Position numbers and translations under genes: made by a program. From assembly GCA_029942265.1 (NCBI GenBank), contig JAOZTO010000203.1:1-5304 (forward strand): a stretch of DNA of 5,304 nucleotides. The letters run 5' to 3'. The DNA comes from Desulfocapsa sp. Lineage in GTDB: Bacteria; Desulfobacterota; Desulfobulbia; Desulfobulbales; Desulfocapsaceae. Every line of letters starts with the position of its first letter. Position 1 is the first letter of the stretch. This document shows, piece after piece, positions 1-5,304 of this stretch. The notes beneath the pieces were generated by a model that saw nothing but the letters and a program-made list of their open reading frames with translations, ran no database searches and was not told where the DNA came from.

Positions 1-43
1 TAAAAATTAAAACCTCAGTTTGCTGATGTGTTATGATCGTAAC

Positions 44-154
44 GTTTTCAGTTATTGATGGATTCGTAAAAACTCTTCCAAGTCTACGCTTATCTACAAA
101 TTCATCTTCATTGCAAACTTTTGATGAGTCTGTCAGTCACTAATAACTGAAAAC
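44..154. repeat. Intergenic element bounded by a 13-bp perfect inverted repeat
   Basis: The 170 bp before the first gene hold no credible coding region. Positions 44-56 (GTTTTCAGTTATT) are exactly the reverse complement of 142-154 (AATAACTGAAAAC). The right arm is followed at once by six T (155-160), and the start codon of the wzt-like gene lies 16 bp beyond the arm. The arms could be the ends of a small non-coding insertion, or the stem of a long-looped RNA structure in the leader. The spacer of about 85 nt and the AT-rich stem argue against an ordinary intrinsic terminator. The spacer carries a copy of the repeat motif also found after wzt. No clear target-site duplication is visible. Confidence 0.55.
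57..78 (+). repeat. Repeat motif, copy 1 (GATGGATTCGTAAAAA...)
   Basis: This 22-bp stretch matches 1411-1432 at 20 of 22 positions, in the same orientation. The similarity resumes with TTCATCTTC (101-109 here; 1430-1438 in the second copy) and a TGCAAA word after it, so the two gaps contain related, diverged elements. Copy 1 has about 22 extra bases between the two conserved blocks and lacks the long inner hairpin of copy 2. The wzt-like gene is therefore flanked by direct copies of the same repeat family. Confidence 0.65.
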
Positions 155-170
155 TTTTTTAAGCAGAAAA

Positions 171-1409
171 ATGCCTATTCAAATTACTAACCTCAATAAA
201 AGTTTTAAACTCTATCAATCACACAAACAACGTGTGCTTGAGGCTTTTCACCCATTTCGAAAAACCTATCACCATAAATTTCATGCTTTAAAGGATATTA
301 GTCTCACTATCGTTGATGGTGATACCGTGGGAATTATAGGTCAAAACGGAAGTGGTAAATCCACGCTTTTACAGATAATATGCGGCATCCTGACACCGGA
401 TTCCGGCGATGTAGTAGTGGATGGTCGTATCTCGGCACTTCTTGAATTGGGAGCGGGATTTAATCCGGAATTCAGCGGTAGGGAAAATGTGTTTCTCAAC
501 GGCGCTATTCTCGGATTTTCCAGAGCTGATATGGAGGCTTGTTTTGATGATATTATCGCTTTTGCTGAAATAGGAGAGTTTATTGATCAGCCTGTAAAAA
601 CTTACTCTAGTGGGATGTATGTCCGATTGGCTTTTGCTGTGGCTATAAACGTCAAACCTGATATTCTCATTGTTGATGAGGCTCTTTCGGTTGGGGATAT
701 TTTATTTCAGGCAAAGTGTTTTGCTAAATTTAAAGAGTTTCAGGACAATGGTGTTACCATTCTTTTCGTGACCCATTCGCTTGATTTGATAACCCGTTAC
801 TGTAATCGTGCCATTCTGCTTGAAAGGGGTGAGCTTATCAGTCAGGGCAGTCCTAAAACAGTGGTCGATGTGTACAACCGTTTACTGGTCAAATGCAGTC
901 AACAAAAAAGAAATACTCCTGATACAACTTCAACCACTGTAGAGCCAAACACATCACGGCATGAAAGCAGATATGGAACAGGAAAAGCTACTATTGCTGA
1001 CGCGGGAATATTTGATATGGAAGGGAGGGGAGTTCAGACATTAACCCTTGGCAGTGAGTATGAGTTTCGCTTTAGTGTGGAGTTTACTGAAGAAGTATCG
1101 GACCCTGTTTTTTCCTACACAATAAAAGATGTTACCGGATTTAACCTGACAGGCACCAATACCTTGTTTAAAGAAGTTGATACTGGATATGCTGGCGTTG
1201 GTGATAAATTTACCATCTGTTTCCGACAGAAAATCATGCTGGCTGCAGGGGGGTATCTGTTATCCTTTGGGTGTGCAGGGTTTGAAGATGGCGGGTATGT
1301 TGTCTATGAAAGACGTTATGATGTTCTTGACTTCCAGGTGGTTGCCGGACATTCTATTGTGGGGCTGTTTGATTCTGCCTCTGAAGTTACTTTTACTAAA
1401 ATTGAGTAA
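171..1409 (+). CDS. wzt: Polysaccharide ABC exporter ATPase, Wzt type with C-terminal carbohydrate-recognition domain
   Basis: This is the ATP-binding subunit of an ABC exporter that moves lipid-linked polysaccharide across the inner membrane with a Wzm-type permease. In the 412-residue protein I see Walker A GQNGSGKST at 57-65, the ABC signature YSSGM at 145-149, Walker B ILIVDE at 165-170, the D-loop SVGD at 173-176 and the switch histidine H202 (VTHS). All are intact, so it should hydrolyse ATP. A polar linker (about 241-265) rich in T, S, N and Q leads to a C-terminal domain (about 266-410) beginning SRYGTGKATI, the usual opening of the Wzt C-terminal domain. In O9a-type Wzt proteins (about 430 residues) this domain binds the modified end of the chain. 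The start ATG gives the family's usual N-terminus (ITNLNKSFKLY). The ribosome site is weak (AAGCAG). No permease gene is in the window; it may lie upstream. The downstream WbdD-like gene fits chain-end recognition. The family is certain; the transported sugar is unknown. Confidence 0.93.
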   Translation: MPIQITNLNKSFKLYQSHKQRVLEAFHPFRKTYHHKFHALKDISLTIVDGDTVGIIGQNGSGKSTLLQIICGILTPDSGDVVVDGRISALLELGAGFNPEFSGRENVFLNGAILGFSRADMEACFDDIIAFAEIGEFIDQPVKTYSSGMYVRLAFAVAINVKPDILIVDEALSVGDILFQAKCFAKFKEFQDNGVTILFVTHSLDLITRYCNRAILLERGELISQGSPKTVVDVYNRLLVKCSQQKRNTPDTTSTTVEPNTSRHESRYGTGKATIADAGIFDMEGRGVQTLTLGSEYEFRFSVEFTEEVSDPVFSYTIKDVTGFNLTGTNTLFKEVDTGYAGVGDKFTICFRQKIMLAAGGYLLSFGCAGFEDGGYVVYERRYDVLDFQVVAGHSIVGLFDSASEVTFTKIE

Positions 1410-1410
1410 T

Positions 1411-1536
1411 GATAGATTCGTAAAAAATCTTCATCTTCTTGTTACTGCAAATTTCTTATTATTTAAACGTACTTTAGTACGCCGAAATAATAAGAAATTT
1501 CCGTGCCTCGAATATGTAGTTTTTTACAAATCTATC
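1411..1536. repeat. 126-bp palindromic intergenic element (MITE-like), copy 2 of the repeat family
   Basis: The outer arms 1411-1428 and 1519-1536 pair at 16 Watson-Crick positions plus one T-G wobble out of 18, with a single mismatch (C1419/A1528). Nested inside and almost exactly concentric is a perfect 16-bp inverted repeat (1449-1464 / 1485-1500). The stretches between the outer and inner arms (1429-1448 and 1501-1518) are also partly complementary once a small gap is allowed, so the element is one imperfect palindrome over its full length. It starts two bases after the wzt stop codon and has no coding capacity. This architecture fits a miniature inverted-repeat element or a structured intergenic repeat. 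No convincing target-site duplication is seen: the flanks are TAAT and TTTA. Confidence 0.75.
1449..1500. other. Strong hairpin: perfect 16-bp stem with nested 5-bp stem
   Basis: AAATTTCTTATTATTT (1449-1464) is the exact reverse complement of 1485-1500. Inside it a second stem, CGTAC (1468-1472) with GTACG (1477-1481), closes a TTTA loop, separated from the outer stem by a 3x3 internal loop. Transcribed in either direction it would fold into a long AT-rich hairpin. It is not followed directly by a U-tract on either strand; the nearest on the plus strand is T1520-T1525, 20 bp on. It is therefore not a classic terminator, though it could slow polymerase, protect the wzt mRNA 3' end or uncouple expression of the two genes. 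Confidence 0.8.
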
Positions 1537-1545
1537 TTTAGTTCA

Positions 1546-1563
1546 GACTTTTTACGAGTTTGT
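1546..1563 (-). repeat. Third copy of the repeat end motif, abutting the next gene's start
   Basis: GACTTTTTACGAGTTTGT is, on the reverse strand, ACAAACTCGTAAAAAGTC, a close relative of the ends at 57-78 and 1411-1428. It has the same orientation as the right arm at 1519-1536, so two right-type ends lie in tandem, 9 bp apart. It finishes two bases before the annotated ATG at 1566. The gap is thus repeat-derived nearly to the start codon, which bears on where translation of the next gene really begins. Confidence 0.55.
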
Positions 1564-1565
1564 AA

Positions 1566-4500
1566 ATGATATCTAAATTAATAACTATTAATAAGCTGAT
1601 TTGTCGGGAAAACAAGGTGTGGACAGAATCGGCAGGCATGGACTCCACATTTAACTACTCAGATGGGGACAGGCAAGAGAGTTATATTCATAGTGTCTTG
1701 TCTTCTGCTCAAGATATTACATCGTTATCAGATGAGCTGGAAAGCAAAATTGTTGATTGGGCCTCCGAGGCACATCTCTCATCCAAACGATCTAATCTAC
1801 TTCGTGGCATTGATTTTTCCAATGTTCAATCAGCCCTTGAAATTGGGAGTGGCTGTGGTGCAATCAGCAGATTTGTGGGAGAACAGAAGGTTGAGCTTGA
1901 TTCTGTGGAGGGCAGTGCGCGAAGAGCTGAAATAACCCGATTACGCTGCAGGGATCTGGATAATGTTAATGTTATAAATGCATCCTTTGATTTACTTGAT
2001 TTACCAGAAGATTATTATGATATGGCTCTGCTTGTTGGAGTGATTGAATATGCCGGGAAGTATGCTGAAAGTGGGGTAACACCTGAAGCTGCCGCTACGG
2101 CAATGATTAAGAGAATCCTTGCTTCTTTAAAACCGAATGGAGTGCTTCTTCTTGCCATCGAAAACCGCATAGGGTTTAAATACTTAGCCGGTGCCTCAGA
2201 AGATCATTTTGGGCAACCTTACGTTGGCCTCAGTGGGTATCCGGATGAAGGGATCAAGAGAGGGCATGACAAGCGCGGCATTAGCACATGGGATAAAAAA
2301 CAGTGGCAAGATATACTTGAAAAAAGTTCCGTTTTCCACGAGTTTTACTACCCATTTCCTGACTATAAATTACCAGAGACTATTCTTTCTGATTCGTTCA
2401 TTGCATCAACACAATTCCCATGGTGTTCTTTGGGTAGAGTATCTTCACGTGATTACACTGCATGTTGGCACCCCGTAATTGAGGAGATTGTTTTTTGGGA
2501 AACCGTGTCTAATGCTGGCTCCTTGGGTGAGTTGGCTAATTCATTTCTTATTGTTATGGGTAAAGAAGAACCTGCTGTCCGCAATACAATCGGATATCAT
2601 TTTAGCCACTTCCCAGGACATTCCAGAAAAAAACAGTATAGAATGATTGTTCGTAAAGACCGGGATGATGAGCTGGTGCGAAAAATCCCCCTATTTGACC
2701 AGTTGGAAAATGATAAAAACAGTATTGCACAGCAGGTAATATCAGATGAACCTTTTATTGATGATATGTTGTTGTCAAACTACTGGCTTAATGTTCTGCG
2801 ATGCCAGCCGATTGCTTCTGCTGGGAATTTAGGTACATTTGGACAAGCAATACAGGATTATTATGATTTTGTACAACAAGTTTGTAAAAAGAAGGGGGGA
2901 GCACTGTGCTACGACCTTCTTCCCTTTAATGTAACATGGTCGCAGGATGGAAAGTTTCGCTGTTTTGATCAGGAGTGGTTAATAAGTCAGGACATAAGTG
3001 CTGCATTTATTTTATTTAGAGCATTGACTCTGTTTTCATGGACAAACAAAGTTGCAGTTCAAAAATTATGTACAGCCGCTGATTTAAGCACTGTCGAAGA
3101 GTTTGTTTGTTACTTGATGGAGCGTATTGTTTATACGGCTGACTGGAATCTCAAAGACTGTATTGAGCTGGAAGATCGCATTCAAAAGGATATTTCAGTA
3201 AATGAACACTTTGCTACAATTCAAGAATTACTGGATTCCCCGATAGATACAGTTTCTCAGGTAGGAGCACACCCTGAAGTGTCACTTTTTTGGGGTAAAG
3301 ATGTGATTCAGAGTACTCCTTACTCCATTGATGAATCAGCCGAGAATACAGTTTCTTTTGTGTTTCACTTGCCGCCAGAATCAGGGCAAAGTACTGTTAT
3401 TCGTTTCGATCCATGTGAAGGAACTGAAAACAAGGATAAAGTGTTCAGACTGATTACTGTGGAATACAATCCTATAGTGCAGGGTGTGTCAGCATCGAAA
3501 AACAATAAAGGACAAAAAACTTTAGCCACATTATTTCAAACAGAAGGGCTTTCCCTTATACCTGACTATTCCAAGGATGTATTTAGTATTGAAACCGATG
3601 ATCCCAAGCTGTTTTTTATGGTTGACAAGATAGAGTCTATTGAGACTGTGGCATGGATTCAGTGTGTTGTAAAAGTTGAATGGCTTGCTGTTTCTGGGTA
3701 TTGTCTTAAGTATAATGATGCTGTGGCAACCATACAGGAGAGGGAAACTAAAATACACACTCTTGAAAGACAACTTAATCAGATTGTACATTCGAGGGCG
3801 TGGCGTTTTCTCGAAAAAATAAAAAATTTTCTACCAGTTTGGATGGCTAATCGATGTTTTGCGAATGGCTCGTTGCAAGATGAGGTGATGAAAACAGTAT
3901 TGACCAAACATGTAGGGTTGAATAGTGTGGATAATTTTGCTTTGATAAGTGTACTTGTTCCTGTATACAATGCTGGGCGTGAAGAAATATTTAATCTTAT
4001 AGCTTCCATAGAGGCGCAATTGTATACCAATTGGGAGCTTTGCTTAGTGGATGATGCCTCTAGTGATGTGGAAACCCGTTTGGTGTTACAGAGGATTAGT
4101 CATCCTCGAGTAAAGGTACATTTCTTAGAAAAATCTTTAAATATTACAGGAGCAACGAATGTTGCAGTGTCTCTGGCTCGTGGTAAATACGTATTGTTTC
4201 TCGGGCAGTTTGACCGGCTTGCCCCTAATGCTTTAACATGTATGTACAACGTTTTTGAACAACAGGAGGTTGATGTAATATATTGTAATGAGTTTATGGT
4301 TGGGCAACAGTACGATATGCTTGAAGAGTTATATAAGCCCGATTATACAGAAGACTTGTTATTTGACGGCAATGTTTTAGGACGCGCCTTTTGTGTTAAA
4401 CTTCAACTGCTAAATAGTATAGATGCGTTTCATACTGATGTGGATGGTGCAGAGTATTATGACCTTGCATTACGACTTGCTGAAAAAACAAAAATTTTTC

Positions 4501-4694
4501 ACCATATACCTGATGGCATATATTTTAGACGTATTTTTGGGGAAAAAAGTGCAGAAGAGGTTATGATGGAACATAACTCAGGGAAAAGATGTCTTGGGGC
4601 AGCTCTTGAACGACGTGGCATAGGAGCACAAGTGGAAGATGGTGAACTTCCAGGGCATTATCACATTGTTTACCCCACTGTTGCAGATGTATAG
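1566..4694 (+). CDS. Multidomain methyltransferase / kinase-like / coiled-coil / degenerate GT2 protein, WbdD-like chain-capping candidate
   Basis: This 1042-residue protein has no visible signal peptide or membrane segment and is probably cytoplasmic. Domains in order: (1) a class I SAM-dependent methyltransferase, about 85-235, with the SAM loop LEIGSGCGAISR (91-102), acidic E115 after strand 2, and YDMALLVGVIEY (151-162); it is preceded by the YSDGD motif (31-35). (2) Residues 340-560, with a possible N-lobe lysine (VRK, 371-373) and a loop D450-x4-N455 followed by FDQEW (467-471), like the catalytic and metal-binding residues of kinase/APH folds. (3) A probable beta-sandwich, about 571-706, with VIRFDP at 611-616. 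(4) A short coiled coil, 717-742, running into SRAWRFL. (5) A GT2 fold, about 792-1036, with SVLVPVYN and VDD but with other catalytic positions altered. Methyltransferase, kinase and coiled coil in this order recall WbdD of E. coli O9a, which caps polymannan; the neighbouring Wzt supports a capping role. Methyltransferase is confident; kinase and capping are inferences. ATG 1566 abuts a repeat, so GTG 1617 (V18) or ATG 1638 (M25) are possible starts. Confidence 0.88.
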   Translation: MISKLITINKLICRENKVWTESAGMDSTFNYSDGDRQESYIHSVLSSAQDITSLSDELESKIVDWASEAHLSSKRSNLLRGIDFSNVQSALEIGSGCGAISRFVGEQKVELDSVEGSARRAEITRLRCRDLDNVNVINASFDLLDLPEDYYDMALLVGVIEYAGKYAESGVTPEAAATAMIKRILASLKPNGVLLLAIENRIGFKYLAGASEDHFGQPYVGLSGYPDEGIKRGHDKRGISTWDKKQWQDILEKSSVFHEFYYPFPDYKLPETILSDSFIASTQFPWCSLGRVSSRDYTACWHPVIEEIVFWETVSNAGSLGELANSFLIVMGKEEPAVRNTIGYHFSHFPGHSRKKQYRMIVRKDRDDELVRKIPLFDQLENDKNSIAQQVISDEPFIDDMLLSNYWLNVLRCQPIASAGNLGTFGQAIQDYYDFVQQVCKKKGGALCYDLLPFNVTWSQDGKFRCFDQEWLISQDISAAFILFRALTLFSWTNKVAVQKLCTAADLSTVEEFVCYLMERIVYTADWNLKDCIELEDRIQKDISVNEHFATIQELLDSPIDTVSQVGAHPEVSLFWGKDVIQSTPYSIDESAENTVSFVFHLPPESGQSTVIRFDPCEGTENKDKVFRLITVEYNPIVQGVSASKNNKGQKTLATLFQTEGLSLIPDYSKDVFSIETDDPKLFFMVDKIESIETVAWIQCVVKVEWLAVSGYCLKYNDAVATIQERETKIHTLERQLNQIVHSRAWRFLEKIKNFLPVWMANRCFANGSLQDEVMKTVLTKHVGLNSVDNFALISVLVPVYNAGREEIFNLIASIEAQLYTNWELCLVDDASSDVETRLVLQRISHPRVKVHFLEKSLNITGATNVAVSLARGKYVLFLGQFDRLAPNALTCMYNVFEQQEVDVIYCNEFMVGQQYDMLEELYKPDYTEDLLFDGNVLGRAFCVKLQLLNSIDAFHTDVDGAEYYDLALRLAEKTKIFHHIPDGIYFRRIFGEKSAEEVMMEHNSGKRCLGAALERRGIGAQVEDGELPGHYHIVYPTVADV
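1606..1619 (+). promoter_or_regulatory. Possible ribosome site and alternative GTG start for the large gene
   Basis: GGGAA (1606-1610) stands six bases before an in-frame GTG (1617-1619). The next gene's ATG has the same GGGAA word a short distance upstream. Starting here would give V-W-T-E-S-A-G, after which the conserved YSDGD motif soon begins, and would remove 17 residues that resemble nothing I know. The ATG at 1566 has only a GAG (1556-1558) inside a repeat copy as a ribosome site. The sequence does not decide between them. Confidence 0.35.
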
Positions 4695-4712
4695 GTTTAA
4701 CCACATTCTTAT

Positions 4713-4717
4713 GGGAA
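4713..4717 (+). promoter_or_regulatory. Ribosome binding site of the downstream glycosyltransferase
   Basis: GGGAA four bases before ATG 4722 is the only purine-rich candidate in the 27-bp gap after the large gene. An ATG at 4711 overlaps this site but reads only four codons before a TGA, so 4722 is the usable start. The short gap without a terminator indicates transcription together with the large gene. Confidence 0.5.
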
Positions 4718-4721
4718 AAAG

Positions 4722-5304
4722 ATGATTTCTGTTGTAATCCCCGCATATAATCACGAACAGTTTATTGGCCCTGCTATTGATAGTGTTTTAAATCAGACCT
4801 TTCATGATTTCGAACTGGTGATTGTTGATGATGGCTCGACTGACAAAACCGCAGAAGTTATTCAAAGCTACACAGATCCACGGATTCGCTATTTTTATCA
4901 GGAAAATCAAGACGCTTTTAATACCATTAATCGTGGTATGGAATTAGCGGAAGGTGACTACGTTGCCATCTTGAATTCAGACGATATTTATACGTTGGAT
5001 CGCTTGCAGCAACTGATTGATATACAAAAACAAACAGGGGCGCAATGTCTGTTTAGTGATGTGAAACCAATTTCTGATAGTGGTGAAGAATTTTATGATC
5101 CAGAGTTTGGTTGGAATGTGTGGCATCAGAAGAATCGAAATTTCTTTAAAGAATCTGGCGACCTGTATACGGCTTTTTTAAAGGGGAATTTTATGGTCAC
5201 CACTTCCAACCTCTTTATGAGTCGTGTAGCCATACAAAAAGTTGGTAAGTTTTGTTCGCTTCGCTACCTCCATGATTATGATTATATCTTTAGAATGATG
5301 CTGT
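4722..5304 (+). CDS. Family 2 glycosyltransferase, 3' end outside the window
   Basis: The reading frame is open to the right edge and gives the first 194 residues of a GT-A fold, inverting-type glycosyltransferase, which transfers a sugar from a nucleotide-activated donor to a growing glycan on the cytoplasmic face. It starts directly with the first strand, MISVVIPAYNHEQFI. The nucleotide-binding aspartates are D36-D37 in ELVIVDDGSTD. The DXD-type metal site is NSDD at 85-88. HDYDY at 184-188 provides a likely acidic acceptor-site motif. All expected catalytic positions are present, in contrast with the GT2 domain at the end of the preceding protein. The gene lies 27 bp after that gene on the same strand, so it probably shares its transcript. 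Donor, acceptor and linkage cannot be told from sequence. The C-terminus is missing, so additional domains may follow. Confidence 0.92.
   Translation, partial: MISVVIPAYNHEQFIGPAIDSVLNQTFHDFELVIVDDGSTDKTAEVIQSYTDPRIRYFYQENQDAFNTINRGMELAEGDYVAILNSDDIYTLDRLQQLIDIQKQTGAQCLFSDVKPISDSGEEFYDPEFGWNVWHQKNRNFFKESGDLYTAFLKGNFMVTTSNLFMSRVAIQKVGKFCSLRYLHDYDYIFRMML

Noticed and set aside
32..37. TATGAT as a -10 promoter box upstream of wzt
   Set aside because: It matches the -10 consensus at five of six positions, but the region about 17 bp upstream (AAAACC) does not resemble a -35 box, and such words are common in AT-rich DNA.
1449..1525. Intrinsic terminator after wzt
   Set aside because: The hairpin is AT-rich, and the T-run (1520-1525) begins 20 bp after the stem, so the classic stem-then-U-tract geometry is missing.
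1411..1536. CRISPR array or insertion sequence with its own transposase
   Set aside because: There are no regularly spaced repeats and no transposase reading frame; the element is only about 126 bp and palindromic.
1177..1569. 130-codon open frame overlapping the end of wzt and the following gap
   Set aside because: It is out of frame with the well-supported wzt gene, its second half is made of the palindromic repeat, and the translation shows no recognisable motif.
1663..2478. Plus-strand open frames of 90 and 95 codons inside the large gene
   Set aside because: They are in another frame across the clearly conserved methyltransferase domain and look like compositional shadows.
3531..4030. 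Overlapping minus-strand open frames of 62 to 86 codons
   Set aside because: They lie inside the GT2/coiled-coil part of the large gene, show no protein motif and are expected shadows of an AT-rich coding sequence.

Overview
The window is a piece of a cell-surface polysaccharide (O-antigen or capsule type) gene cluster from a Gram-negative bacterium. It holds three genes on the plus strand: an ABC-transporter ATPase of the Wzt type (171-1409), a 1042-residue multidomain protein (1566-4694), and the first 194 codons of a family 2 glycosyltransferase that runs off the right edge (4722-5304). Base composition is moderately AT-rich. The host cannot be fixed from this window. The intergenic repeats carry ends of the form TTGATGGATTCGTAAAAA / TTTTTACGAGTTTGT, which I associate from memory with Desulfobacterota and related genomes; that is only a hint.

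Layout: 1-170 is non-coding and carries an inverted repeat (44-56 / 142-154) plus a copy of a repeat motif (57-78). The wzt-like gene follows. The 156-bp gap 1410-1565 is almost entirely one long imperfect palindrome (1411-1536) with near-perfect ends and a perfect 16-bp inner stem, followed by another copy of the end motif (1546-1563) that stops just before the annotated start of the large gene. The large gene and the glycosyltransferase gene are 27 bp apart, as in an operon.

How the genes may work together: the Wzt-like protein has the extra C-terminal domain that, in E. coli O9a-type systems, recognises a chemically capped chain end before export. The next gene encodes a methyltransferase followed by a region with a kinase/aminoglycoside-phosphotransferase-like catalytic loop, a probable beta-rich domain, a short coiled coil and a GT2-fold domain. 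The methyltransferase-kinase-coiled coil order recalls the O9a chain terminator WbdD. The attractive reading is a WbdD-like capping and length-control enzyme next to the exporter that reads the cap. The C-terminal GT2 domain appears to have lost several normally acidic catalytic positions, so it may bind rather than transfer sugar. The intact GT2 encoded next could supply transferase activity. The exporter's membrane partner (Wzm) is not in the window.
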